A DNA stretch of 64,000 nt, taken from NCBI GenBank assembly GCA_010093515.1, contig MU001674.1:482246-546245 (forward strand), read 5' to 3'. Numbering within the stretch: position 1 is the first letter of the stretch; each line of letters opens with the position of its first letter. Position numbers and translations under genes: made by a program. Below, piece by piece: positions 31,374 through 43,226 of the stretch. The notes beneath the pieces were generated by a model. The model ran no database searches and had not been told where the DNA came from. It saw nothing but the letters and a program-made list of their open reading frames with translations. Source of the DNA: Lineolata rhizophorae. Lineage: Eukaryota > Ascomycota > Dothideomycetes > Lineolatales > Lineolataceae.

Positions 31374-34300
31374 TTATAGCGGGCGCCCGCCAACAAACTC
31401 GCTCCACGACCGCACCTCGCTCGGGATCCCTTCCTTGACCGGCAACTTCTCGCTCATGCATTGAGCGAACAGGACAGCAGTCTGTAAACACAAACACATT
31501 AGCAACGAAGTCCACGCATGCAAACTTCACAAGACGAGAAAAATAAAAGGTCGTCATGAAAACTCACCTTCGGCTCCATGAACAGCGGCACTCCGAAATC
31601 CACCGCGTTTCTCCTCATGACATAGTCCTCGTCGACCAAGCTGCTCGCCCTAGCCCTCGCCAAGTTGAACACGCCGCGGATGTCGTACTTCTCGAAGACC
31701 TCCCTCAGGGCGCGCTTGTCCTCCTTGGGGAACTCGATGACCTCGACCTCGACCTCGACCTCATTCCCATCCTTATCCCGGGGCTTCGCGCCGGATTCGA
31801 GATGGTGCTTGACCTCGTCGTTGGCCGCGTACAGCTTGTAGCCCATGGGCGCCAGGTAGTTGACGATGGCGGCGAGCTCCGGCTTGGCCACGTCGCCGCC
31901 GAACAGCAGGCCCTCGCCCGGCTGCGGCACCCGAAAGTTCATCATGCTCTGCACCGACGTCCAGTAGGCGTCCACGAGGTCCTTGCCGAAGCAGGCCATC
32001 TCGCCGGTGCTGCTCATCTCGACGCCCAGGTAGGGATCCGCGCCCGCGAGCCGCGTCCATGAGAACTGCGGCACCTTGGTCGCCACGTAGTCGCGCTCCA
32101 CCTTCATGAGATCGACGGGCTCCGGCACCTCGCGGCCCACGAGCGCCCGCGTCGCCACATCGATGAAGTTGGTGCCGAGCACCTTGCTGGCGAAGGGGAA
32201 GGACCGTGACGCGCGGAGATTGCACTCGATGACCTTGAGCTTGGGCTCGCCGCCCTCCGGGTCGTCCGCCTTGATGATCTGCATGTTGAACGGGCCCGTG
32301 ATGCGCCAGGCCTTGGCGACTTTGTCGGCGATCTCCTTGCAGCGGTCCTGAACGCGTTGGTCGAGGGTCACGGGCGGTAGGACAAGGGTAGCATCTCCAG
32401 AGTGGACGCCCGCATTCTCGACATGCTCGCTGACGGCGTGGACGAGGACCTTACCACCGGAGGCGACGGCGTCGACATCTATCTCCATGGCGCTGTCGAT
32501 GAACTGCGTAATGACGACTGGATGGTCCGGCGAAACATCGCTAGCGGCGAGGAGCTTTTCCTTGAGCTGCTCCTCCGAGTGGATGACCGTCATAGCAGCA
32601 CCGGAGAGGACATAGCTGGGGCGAACCAAGACAGGGTAGCCGACAGACCGGGCAAATTCCTCTGCCTCTTCGACCGTGTTAAGCTCCTTCCAAGCCGGCT
32701 GGTCAACTCCGATGGAATCTAGGATCTGCGAGAATTTGTGGCGATCCTCGGCCTTGTCGATGTCGTTGGGGTCTGTGCCGAGCACCTTGGCCTTGCCGGT
32801 TTCTTGGAGCTTGAGCGCAATGTTCTGCGGAAGCTGGCCGCCGACAGAAACGACCACGCCGCCAGCGGCCTCGAGTTCGTAGATATCCATGACGCGCTCG
32901 TAGCTAAGCTCCTCGAAGTAGAGCTTGTCGGCCACATCGAAGTCGGTCGAGTACGTCTCCGGGTTGTAGTTCACCATGACAGTTTTCTTGCCAAGCTTGC
33001 TCAGGGACATGGTCGCGTTAACGGCGCACCAGTCGAACTCAACCGAGCTACCGATGCGGTACACACCGCTACCAAGGACCATAACGCCGTGGTCGTCAAA
33101 AGTGACGTCGTGAGAAGAGGCGTTGTAGGTCGTGTAGAGATAGTTGGTATCAGCAGGGAATTCGGCGGCAAGAGTGTCAATCTTCTTCACGAAAGGCGTG
33201 ATCCCATAACCCTTGCGCCTGGCGCGGACCTCATCTTCGGTGCTGTTGACGGCCTTGGCAATCTGCTTGTCCGAGAAGCCCATCTTCTTTGCCCGCATGA
33301 GAATCTCTTCCTTCAGACCGAATAGACTGCCGATGTCCTCAAGTTCGCGCGTCAAATCGACAATGTTCTGCAACTTGTATAGGAACCACTTGTCGATCTT
33401 GGACAGCTCGTGCACCTTGTCGACGGAATACCCTTCGTTGAACATGGCCTGCCCGACGGCCAGCCAGCGCCGATCCGTCGGGTTCTGCAGCACGTTGTCC
33501 AGATCCTCGAACTTATCGCCCTGGAAGCCAAGGAACTTAGGATCGACCTGTCGGCACGCCTTCTGAAACGCTTCTTCGAATGTGCGACCAATCGCCATGA
33601 CCTCGCCGACGGACTTCATGGAGCTGCCAATGTCGCGTTTCACGTTCTGGAACTTGCTCAAGTCCCAGCGCGGCATCTTGACGACTACGTAGTCCAAGCT
33701 AGGTTCGAAGTTGGCCGTCGTAGTCTTGGTGACCGCGTTAGGAAGCTCCGGAAGAGTATGACCGAGACCAATTTTAGCTGCCGTGTAAGCCAGAGGGTAA
33801 CCAGTAGCCTTGGAAGCGAGCGCGGAAGACCGGGAAAGACGAGCGTTGACCTCAATAACTCTGTAGTCGAGACCATCCGGCTGAAGTGCGTACTGGACGT
33901 TGCATTCGCCCACCACGCCAAGATGGCGGACAATTTTGATCGACGCAGACCGAAGCATGTGGTATTCCTCGTCGCTAAAAGTCTGGCTAGGAGAAACGAC
34001 GATGCTGTCACCCGTGTGGACACCCAGTGGGTCGAAGTTTTCCATGTTGCAAACCGTGATACAGTTGTCGCTCGCGTCCCGGACCACTTCGTACTCCGCC
34101 TCCTTCCATCCCTTTAGAGACTTCTCGACGAGGATTTGCGGCGAAAGCGTGAGCGACCGGGCGGACAAGTTGCGCAATTCATCGGGGTTATTGGCGAAAC
34201 CGGAACCAAGGCCACCCAGCGCGTAGGCAGCACGAACGATAATCGGATAGCCAACATCTTCGGCCGCCTTGAGAGCCTCGTCGACGGAGCTCACGGCGAT

Positions 34301-35261
34301 GGATTCGGCAATGGGGATGTCGATTTCCTTCAGCGCGGTAGCGAATAGGTCGCGGTCCTCGGATGTCTCGAGCGTCTTGATGCTGGTGCCCAGGACCTTG
34401 ACGCCGTAGCGGTCGAAGATGCCCATCTTGTCCATCCTGACGCCCAGATTGAGCGCCGTCTGCCCGCCGAAGCTGAGAAAGATGCCATCGGGCCGCTCCC
34501 TTTCGATCACGTATGTTACGTACTCCGGGGTCACGGGCAAGTAGTAGATTTGGTCGGCGAGGACGTGCGATGTCTGGATGGTGGCGATGTTGGGGTTGAT
34601 GAGGAGGGATTGGACGCCTGCTTCTTTCAGGGCCTTGAGCGCTTGGGAACCTAGATGGCACCTCGATGTCAGCAATCGCACTTCAAGTTGATTTCGCTCG
34701 CCCAAATAAGCTTCGACGCCCCAGATCCCTTCCGACCATTCTGGCGCTCACGAGTTGCCCATTTGCCTTCACACCCATCACCAAGGCTGCTAGGCAAAAG
34801 CAAAGCACCCCGACCACAGCCCGAACAAACCCACCCAACCGCCCAATTGCGCCACTTTAACGAAGGCACCTACCAGAGTAGTCAAACTCGCCGGCCTGGC
34901 CAATGCTCAAGCCACCGCTCCCAATCACCAGCACCTTCTTCACATCGACCAAGTCCCTTCCCCCCGCAATCGCGCCGCTGTCCAGGTACGCCTGCGCGTT
35001 CGGCGCCTCCTGGCTCTGGATGCGGGCGCGCCGCGCCGAGCTCGCGAAGCCGCGCTGCGTCTGGACGGGGTTCTTCTTCTGGCGCTGCTGCTTGTGGGGG
35101 CGCAAGGGGAGCGGCGCCGCCGTGGTGAAGAGGCGCGTCGCTGCCGGCGGCAGCGGCCGGGCGGCGGCGGCCTGGCGACAGCTGCTGCCGCTCTGGCGCA
35201 GCAGTAGCCCGGGCGAGGCCGAGGCCGCGGCGCGGCGCGCGACATAGCCCGAGAAAGCCAT
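31374..35261 (-). CDS. cpa2: Carbamoyl-phosphate synthase, arginine-specific large subunit (mitochondrial)
   Basis: Three exons encode 1192 residues: ATG 35261, introns 34651-34873 and 31482-31567, TAA 31374-31376. The first ~90 residues are Arg/Ala/Ser-rich without acidic residues, a clear mitochondrial targeting sequence. The synthetase follows (KKVLVIGSGGLSIGQAGEFDYSG). It has two tandem ATP-grasp halves, seen in the paired motifs GVHTGDSIVVSPSQT / GVHSGDATLVLPPVT and NARLSRSSALASKATGYP / NLRASRSFPFASKVLGTN. A C-terminal MGS-like regulatory domain (MGYKLYAANDEVKHHLESG ... NAVDFGVPLFMEPK) ends the protein. It makes carbamoyl phosphate from bicarbonate, ATP and ammonia supplied by the small glutaminase subunit (arg-2/CPA1), for citrulline synthesis. 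It stands alone, without a fused ATCase, which separates it from the pyrimidine enzyme. A TGACTC core upstream fits cross-pathway control. Confidence 0.95.
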
Positions 35262-36645
35262 CCCGGCAGCTGGCGCGCAGGGAGAGCGTGGGCTCGGGAG
35301 GTGGTCCCAATTGAGGCCGCAATGGGCGCTCTCTTTTTCACCGTGCGATCGCAGCAATTGCCGGCCGGTGTTGTTGTTTTGGGGGGTGGGGCTTGGAAAG
35401 GGCGGAGAAAGGAAACTAAGAGAGCTTCGGTCGAGAAGGGAAGGGATTGAGGACGAGTCACGCTCAAGGCGGTAAAGGGCAATTGGCAATTCCCGATGAC
35501 GCTCCAGGCTTTTCGCTTGGCTGGCGTCGCCAGCCTGCGCTCTTCCCGCGGCAGAGAGATAACCGATAAGCTGCTGGCCGGAGAGATGCTAGCGCTGGGG
35601 CGTGAGGCGGTCAGCGAGCGATTGCACCGCCTGCAATTGGGCGGCAGCTGGAGCAGCGACGCAGTTGGCGAAGGCCGGAAGCTCAATTGAGCCCAGGGAA
35701 TTTGCACAGAAGGGGGAATTATTTGTGCGAGAGAAGTTCGACCGTGATGGAGCCCCCAGGCGGCGTACCACAGAGTCCAGAGGGACGGCCAAATGAATTT
35801 TTTTTTTGTTTCGTGCTCCGTCCTCCTCGCGGGAAGCCAATGCAGCTAAGGCTGAGCCGCCGAGCACAAAAACACAAAATTTTTTTTGCTCAAAATTTTC
35901 CCCCTCCTCTTGCTCCAGAGCTTTCTCGCCGCCGCAGCAGGGGGCGCCGAGCGGCAGACCAATCACGACGCCCCGTCCTCTCCGGGATCCCCGCAAGTCT
36001 CTGTAGCTTGGACCCGCGAGAGGCCGATTCTTTTGCGTTGTCACGAGCGTGCGCCCGGCCCGGCCTGCGAGCTGCTGCAATTTTTTGTCGCTCGTGCCCC
36101 CCCATGACGTGCTTGGGTCTTTGCAATGTTCGGTTGCCCTCCGATTGCGGCATTGAAGGCAACAAGAAAATGGCTTTTGCCGCCTCGATTGACTTCATTT
36201 ACGCCGTCGCGTTTGTACTGCGTGTCTGCAAAATAATTTCAGGGGCCGATTCTGGCCCAATGGCTCTCTGTTTGGGAGTGACGTTGCGAAATTCTTTCCA
36301 CGTGACAAAGCTACTGCAGAGTGAAATACTACTGCATGTGCCCTCTGTAACTCTTCCCCTCACTTCCCTAAGCGGCCCTTTGTCATGCTCTAGGGTAGTA
36401 TGTACACCCAAGGTTTTCTAGTACTTTTTTCCTCATTTCCCAATCCCTTGATGCACATATGCCTAGCATGAGTAGAACCGTTCGTGACCACAAGAGTTCT
36501 AGCCGGTCTTTGCCTATATCAGTGATGCATCACTCTGGATATCGGAACGAGGAAAGCCCCCTCCGACCTGCTGAGTCCCGTTATTCATGTTCCTAAGCGC
36601 AGCCGGCACCCGGCATTAGAGTCCGCCGTCTCAACACGTTCAGCC
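35262..36645. other. Intergenic region: cpa2 promoter and lcl3 3' side
   Basis: About 1.4 kb. The cpa2-proximal half is GC-rich with T/A runs (35797-35808, 35881-35886). The half near lcl3 has mixed composition. No gene is supported in either orientation. Confidence 0.4.
35455..35460 (-). promoter_or_regulatory. CPC1/Gcn4-type TGACTC core upstream of cpa2
   Basis: On the reverse strand the bases read TGACTC followed by G, about 195 bp before the cpa2 ATG. TGACTC is the core of the Gcn4/CPC1 site that induces amino-acid genes on starvation. A six-base match can occur by chance; the position and gene function make it plausible. Confidence 0.35.
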
Positions 36646-37772
36646 CTACTTCGCTTTCTCTCTCTCCTTCTCCTTATCCAACGCCGCCATCCTCGTCTTA
36701 TACTCCCGCGGACTCTCTCTAACCGCCTCCCTCCTCCCCAACAACCTCGCCACCAGCCCCTGCTCCTTCCACATGCCCCTCCCCTTCTCCCTCGCCCTCC
36801 TCTCCGCCCTTTTATACTTCTCCTCCCTGCCGCCAAACTCGACCCCGCTCTTCGCCTCGTATACTGTCGCTAGGCCCCTCTTCAGCATCTCGAGCCCGAC
36901 GTCGCGCCTCAGCAGCCGCAGGCCGAGCGGGCCCCGCCGAACGAACACGGTGGCGACTACGCGGTCGTACTGGTCCCGTCGATGAAGGTGCGCGCGCACG
37001 CGCCGCCCGAGTATGTACGAGGTGAGCCAGCGGAGGGCGTCCTGGGCGTAAGGCTGCTCGGGGCGGCCGAAGTGGGCGAGCTCGGGGGCGTCGATACCGG
37101 CGATGCGGACGTGGATCTAGCAGGCGCGGCGGGCGGGTTAACGCGTGCTGCGACTTGTTGGCCGCGACTTTGTAGCCTTAGAAGTGATCCCCCGCCGTGG
37201 AAACATAGCCAAAACCACGAACTCCCCTTCCCTCCAGCCCTCCCATCCTCCCCACCCCTCGAACAAGAAGCCCAAAAAAAAAAAATACATACCGTCTTCC
37301 CGCCCAACTCCTTCCCCGTCGGAACCTTCCTCCCCCACCCCCATCCCCACCCGGCCAGCCGCCCCCCCGGCGTATGAAAAAGCCGAAACCCGTCCCCGTC
37401 GCCCACGCTCGTCACCACGCCCAGCAGCCTCCTCCTGCCCCGCAGCATCCCCGGCCCCACGTGTCCCGCGTCTGGCACCCGCCGCAGGTACGCCCGGTAC
37501 ACGCCCGCGAACAGCAGCGTCGTGCCCGTCAGCAGCAGCGTCGGTACCACGTTGCGCGGCTCCGCGAACTGCGCCCAGTCGGTCGCGTTGAGCTTGTCGG
37601 GCCAGGACACGGGCGCGCGGGGCGCGTCGTCGTCGCCGCCGCCGCCGCCGCTGCCGCCGCGGGAGCTTGGGGATCGGGGTTGCGGAGAAGGAATCGAATG
37701 TGAGCCGCCATTGTCGCGCGTGCTAGACGTCGAGCTGCTGGTGGTGCCGTTTTCAGTCCATGGCCAGCGCAT
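36646..37772 (-). CDS. lcl3: LCL3-type membrane-anchored thermonuclease (SNase) family protein
   Basis: Two exons, 37772-37293 and 37116-36646, flank a 176-bp intron with a long T-run on the coding strand, and encode 316 residues. Residues 1-60 are Ser/Gly-rich and disordered ([11 protein letters not shown]). A single membrane segment lies at about 74-92 ([19 protein letters not shown]). After it comes the staphylococcal-nuclease-like fold: [48 protein letters not shown] (split by the intron before IHV), and [14 protein letters not shown]. The D-x-D and R...E...R residues expected for phosphodiester cleavage are present. The C-terminus is a basic helix (EKEREKAK). Fungal Lcl3 proteins are mitochondrial or membrane endonucleases linked in yeast to long chronological lifespan. 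About 315 bp separates its start from the 3' end of the ARPC2 gene on the same strand. Confidence 0.9.
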
Positions 37773-38087
37773 GCTTGGTAGGCGGTTGTTGGCTGCAGCT
37801 ATTCACAGAGCACTGGGAAGTTCTATGGCCTAAGGGCGGTCGTTTGCACCGTTTGGCACACTCTTGGCATGGCGGTCCAGAGCGCCAAGCTAAGCTAGCG
37901 GTGCTCGCTAATAATAGAAGTGGTCATGAGTAAAAAGCTCAAGAGCAACTAAATTTCCGCGCTTCACAATATTTACTATTCACGGGTTTGCAATTCCTGC
38001 ATTTTTAGATTCTACTTAGTACTCCATACGACCTGTCCACTATCGTAGACTCCACCTCAAGCGTCCCAAAAAGAGCTTCGTAGGTTA
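37773..38087. other. Short intergenic region between ARPC2 and lcl3
   Basis: About 315 bp that must hold both the ARPC2 terminator and the lcl3 promoter on the same strand. No distinct motif is recognised. Confidence 0.4.
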
Positions 38088-39373
38088 TCATGCCTGAACT
38101 CTGAAAGTACGCCCACTTGCAGTCTTCCTCTCCTTTTCCTCGTTCTCGGGGCGCGCCCGACGCAAGACTAGAACATGGATATTAGCACAAACATGCGGAA
38201 CGCTCAATGGAAATTGAAGCCTACCTTGAAGGAAGTCTGCTGTTCGCCTCCGCATCCGGGAGTGGATGTATGCCTACAAATTGCAGATATGAGCCAATGA
38301 AAACTTCGCTTGAAACTATACTTTGAAACCCGAAATCTTGGCCTACCTTTGACGCCTTGATGTGGTAGTGGAAATAGTCTCGGAAGGTCTGGATATGAGA
38401 AATGGTCTCTTCTCTCCGCTGCTTGGCGAGATGTCTCGGGAAGAGGACTTTTAGGAAGTCCCACGTTAGCTCAAGAAGCAACTAATCTGCAAGGAATCCG
38501 ATTCCAACGTACCAAACGTAATGTACCCGATATCGCGCGACGCCTCAAGCCCCGGCACGTCCTGCAGCTCGAGCGGCGGGTCGTTGCGGAACTGGACCTG
38601 CGGCGCGTTCTGTATGGCGCGGCGCCTCGCGTCGACGAACTCCTGCAAGAACACCTTGCCGAAGATGCGATCCGTCTCGTCGGAGAAGCGGGTGCTAAAG
38701 ATGACGGTGACGCGGTCGTGGCTCGCGCGGATGAAGATGGCCTCCTCCTCGCGGTAGTGGATGGCGCGGACCTCGCCGCCCTCGAGCAACCCTTGCGGCG
38801 CGCTCTCGCTCGTGTACTTGCTCGCCTCCTCCTGCCGCTCCGCGAACTCGTCGAAGGCCTGCTCGAACGGCGCCGCCATCGCGTTGCGCTTCAGCAGCGA
38901 GACTCGCCGCACGAGGTTGTCGCGCGCCTCCGCATCCGCCGGAAGCGCCTCCAGGTCGATCTGCACCGAGAAGTCGTAGCCTTGCTCCGCGGGGACGATG
39001 TGCGGGCCATATTCGCGCTCGAGAACCGACTGTGCGCCGTATTGCAGCAGCTCGGGGAAGCATCGGACGGAAATGGAGACGAGGATTTTGGTCTTGGACT
39101 CAGGTGTCGAGATGTGAAAGGTGACGCCGTCGAAGTCAGACACCACTTGGTCGATTGAGATAGGCGAGGCGCTGTTTTGTGGAGCAAGCGATCATAGTAT
39201 TAGCAATGGTTAGGCATACCATTGTAACTTCGTAGCTTTATGGTACCATGTGGAGGGCTAATGGTGGTAATATGTGCGGCAAGGCAAGGTCTGGAGAATG
39301 TGGCATACCCCTCTGCGAAGCGGTCCCTGAGTAGGGACTCGATCAGCACATTCTGGTAATCGAGAAGAAGCAT
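38088..39373 (-). CDS. arc35: Arp2/3 complex 34-kDa subunit ARPC2 (Arc35)
   Basis: Five exons encode 317 residues: ATG 39373, introns 39172-39308, 38448-38512, 38274-38346 and 38168-38224, TGA 38088-38090. It begins [15 protein letters not shown], the usual ARPC2 start. Family blocks follow: [35 protein letters not shown], and across introns 2-4 [27 protein letters not shown] and [28 protein letters not shown]2 pairs with ARPC4 to form the core that holds Arp2 and Arp3 and grips the mother filament, making branched actin at endocytic patches. The length is normal for the family (about 300-320). Its start is only 259 bp from the divergent Dip2/Utp12 start, so the two genes probably share a promoter. 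Abp1 in this window is an Arp2/3 activator. Confidence 0.95.
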
Positions 39374-39632
39374 GGTGGGTGGGTTCGACGCGGTCGCTAA
39401 AATCTCGAAACGCCTCCACCAGGCCGCAATGCCTGGTCCTATGTAGTCGCTGACGGACGTCGCGTGTGGGGTGGAGTACCTCTGCGAAGTGTGGCTGACG
39501 AGCGCCGCCAAGCGCGGGGAGGGCAGGCTGTGGCGCATGAATTCTGCAGCGCTTTTGATGTGGCCGTGCCATAGTGTGCTCTCGCGAAAAAAGTTCAACC
39601 CGCACGACGCGCGCCAGCCCAAAAGCTCCAGG
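39374..39632. promoter_or_regulatory. Bidirectional promoter arc35 / dip2
   Basis: 259 bp between divergent ATGs of two strongly expected genes. It has to contain both transcription starts and both 5' leaders. No single motif was singled out. Confidence 0.6.
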
Positions 39633-42600
39633 ATGGTCAAGTCCTACTTGTAAGTCGCGTTTCCCACTCCCGATGGCTTCTAAATATTTGTGGCTAACTC
39701 TGGCAGGAAGTACGAGCACTCGCAAACGTTCGGCACAGTCACTTCCGCGACTTCGAATGCCGTCTGGGCTCGCGATGCGTCTGGTGGCACGCGCGCGACG
39801 GGCGCAGGACGGGCTTTCGTGGGCGCCAACGAGGAAGTGCTGAGCTGGGACGTTAAGAAAGGGGAGCTGCTGAGCAGATGGCGGGACAGCCGCTGCAGCG
39901 CTCAGGTCACAGCCATTGCGCAGAGCAAAGCCGACCGGGATGTCTTCGCCGTCGGGTATGTCCAGTAGCTATGAAATACGACGAAGAATTCAGCGGCTAA
40001 CCGGCGACTCTGGACGCACAGATATGCCGACGGCAGCATTCGCATATGGGACTCGCGAATTGACTCGGCCATCATCAGCTTCAATGGCCACAAATCCGCC
40101 ATCACCATTCTCGACTTTGATTCGGCTGGTGTCCGGCTAGTGAGTGGGGCGCGCGATACCGACGTAATAGTATGGGACCTCGTGAGCGAAGTCGGCCTGT
40201 TCAGGCTTCGAGGACATAAGGGCCAGGTGACTGGACTGGCGTTCCTCCCTATTCCAGCTCCTACTGCGGAGTATGGATCCGACGGCCAACTTGCGCCTAT
40301 GGCGGAAGCTACACAGGATTTTCTCCTATCCACGGGCAAAGATGCGCTCATAAAGCTTTGGGACTTGTCCTCACAGCATTGTATCGAGACGCATGTGGCG
40401 CAGTCGAACGGCGAGTGCTGGTCCATGGACGTCTCACCCGACGGAAGCGGCTGCATCACGGGAGGCAATGATGGTGAGATTAGAGTCTGGGCAATCGATC
40501 TGGAAGGATTATACGCATCATCGACTCAACCAAATGCTGCTACGGACCAGCGCTATCTCTATGACCGAGGAGCTCTCAATCGTCAAGGCAAAGATCGCAC
40601 CACCGGCGTGAGCTTCCACCCAAGCGCGGACTATTTCGCTGTTCACGGCTCGGAAAAGGCCGTGGAAATCTGGAGGATTCGGAGCGAAGGAGAAGTGCAG
40701 AGAGCACTCGCGCGAAAAAGAAAGCGTCGCCGGGAGAAAGCCGCAGCAAGCGGTGACGTCGAGATGGAAGACGGAGACAACGTGGACGGAATTGCGTCGG
40801 CCCAAATTGGCGACGTCTTCGTGCCATATGTCGTTGTCCGCACCGGAGGGAAGGTACGGTCTATGGAATGGGCGCCTGGGAGTAAGCACAAATCGATCCA
40901 GCTGCTTGTGGCCATGACAAACAATCTTCTGGATGTGTATGATGTACCAACAAAGTCTTCTCGCAAGTCGTCAAAGGGTGAAGAGCCTCCGGAGTACAGC
41001 AGGACGTACTCAGTAGATCTGCCAGGGCACCGAACCGACGTGCGGTCATTGGCGCTAAGTTCAGATGATCGCATGCTAGCGTCTGCCTCGAGCGGTGCAC
41101 TGAAAATCTGGAACGTCCGGACACAGACATGCTTACGAACGCTGGAGTGCGGATACGCTTTGTGCTGTTCGTTCTTACCTGGGGATAAGATTGTTGTCGT
41201 TGGTACGAAGGGTGGAGAACTCGAACTGTTCGATATCGCCTCATCATCTCTCATTGAGAGTGCCCAGGCACATGATGGGGCTATATGGACCATGCAAGTA
41301 CATCCAGGCGGCCAGTCAATTGTCACGGGGAGTGCCGACAGGAGTGCAAAGTTCTGGGATTTCAAGATTGTTCAGGAAGAAATACCGGGTACCAAGCGAA
41401 CAACCCCACGCCTTAAACTCGTTCACAAGCGCACCCTCAAACTAAACGACGATATCCTAAACCTCTGCTTCTCCCCGGACTCCCGACTCTTGGCCGTATC
41501 CACCCTCGACAACACGGTCAAAGTCTTCTTCGTTGACACCCTCAAGCTCTTCCTCAACCTTTACGGGCATAAGCTTCCCGTGCTCAACATATCCATCTCC
41601 TCTGATAGCAAACTCATCGCCACATGCAGCGCCGATAAAAACGTCCGGCTTTGGGGTCTTGACTTCGGCGACTGTCACCGAGCCTTCTTCGCGCACGACG
41701 ACTCCGTCATGCAAGTTGCTTTCGTGCCGCACCCCATATCGGCGGACGAATCTCACTATTTCTTTTCTGCGTCGAAGGACCACGCCCTCAAGCGCTGGGA
41801 CGGCGACAAGTTCGAGTTAATCCAGAAGCTTGGCGCGCACCACGGCGAGGTGTGGGCTATGGCAGTAGCGCGCACCGGTGACTTCGTCGCCACCGCCGCC
41901 CACGACAAGAGCATCCGTCTCTGGCACCAGACGGACGAGCCTCTCTTCCTCGAGGAGGAGCGCGAGCGCGAGCTCGAGCAGCTGTACGAGTCGACGCTAG
42001 CCGCCAACCTCGACGACGACGGCGGCGCCAACGTCGCCGGCGACGACGAAGACGATACCGCCGGCCCACGGGACGAGCTCGCCGCCGCCTCCAAGCAGAC
42101 TGTCGAGACGCTCACGGCCGGCGAGCGCATCGTGGAGGCGCTCGAGGTCGGCATGGCGGACCTGGCCGTCGCGCGCGACTGGGAGCGGCGCGCCGCCGCG
42201 GCTCAGCAGGCCGGCACCAGCATCGCGCCGCCGCAGCGCGATCCGCTGTTCCTGGCCCTCGGGGGCATCTCCGCCGAACGCCACGTGCTCAACGTCCTCT
42301 CCAAGGTGCCACCGGGCCAGCTGCACGATGCGCTGCTGGTGCTGCCTTTCTCGGCGGTGCCGAGCATGTTCACGTTCATTAGTATCTGGGTGCGCAAGGG
42401 CTGGAACGTCCCGCTCGCCTGCCGCGTGCTGTTCTTCTTGCTCAAGACGCATCAGAAGCAGATCGTGGCGAGTAGGGAGATGAAGGAGCTGTTGGAGGAG
42501 ATGAGAGAGGGGCTCCGGGAAACTCTGAATAGGGAGAAGGATACTATGGGATTCAATATTGCAGCGTTGAGGTTTATTGGGGATAGGGTGAGGGAAAGTG

Positions 42601-42680
42601 GGATAGGAAGGCTGGAGGATGTGAGGGAACAAGAGATGTTAAGCGGGAGGAAGAAAAGAGGGTTTGTCGATGTGGCGTAG
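39633..42680 (+). CDS. dip2: Dip2/Utp12, U3 snoRNP WD40 protein of the SSU processome
   Basis: Three exons encode 974 residues. A 17-nt first coding exon (39633-39649, MVKSYL) is followed by introns 39650-39706 and 39956-40021, then a 2.66-kb exon ending in TAG at 42678-42680. The start MVKSYLKYEHSQTFG...SNAVW is the family signature. About a dozen WD40 repeats make two tandem propellers (for example SIRIWDSR, DVIVWDLV, LIKLWDLS, LKIWNVR, SAKFWDFK, VRLWGLDFG, LKRWDGD, IRLWHQTD), and a helical Utp12 C-terminal domain (from about residue 770) mediates complex assembly. It acts in the nucleolus in the UtpB subcomplex, processing the 5' end of pre-rRNA for 18S rRNA. A basic/acidic insert (ARKRKRRREK ... 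DVEMEDGD) lies between propellers. Confidence 0.95.
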
Positions 42681-43226
42681 AGCTTTTGTCTAGTATTGAA
42701 CTACAGGTATAGCTCTTATGGTTTGCTGTAGGGTACCAAATTTTTAGAGTCGATGGAAGGTGGGTTATACGTTCTATTACATGTGTGTGAGCGGCTATGC
42801 ATCTGCAAAGATGGCTTTCAAAAGCATTACTGAATATTGGTAGTTAATAAGGCACTACGGCTAGTTTTGCAACCGCTGGAAGAAAAATCTAAACTACAAA
42901 CTAGCACAAAACCTACAGTTGCAACGCACACCCTGTTTTGCAATGATGTTGCCCTCTGCACCATTCCTAGTGCTCTAGCTACTTACCTTCTGTACTTGGT
43001 TTCGGCACTGCGCTCTTCCTGAACCCAACTATGGAGAGATGTTTACCGCTAGCACCCCTGAATGCCGTCATAACGCCAATAACCTCTCTCCAAATACTCC
43101 CAGAAGTCGGAGACATGAGGCACCCGCATGCTCAGTCCGACGCCATTGTTGCCCGACAAGCAAATGAAAAGACGAAAAGGACAGCAAGAATCACGGCAAT
43201 CTCTGCCACCTTCCACCGCATATCCT
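42681..43226. other. Convergent intergenic region
   Basis: About 545 bp between the convergent stops of dip2 and the TFIIS gene. AT-richer than its flanks and 3'UTR-like, with no gene seen. Confidence 0.45.

Noticed and set aside
31374-35261. Idea that the CPS gene is the pyrimidine-pathway CPS-ATCase fusion
   Set aside because: No glutaminase or aspartate transcarbamylase part is attached, and the N-terminus is a mitochondrial targeting sequence, so the arginine-specific form fits.
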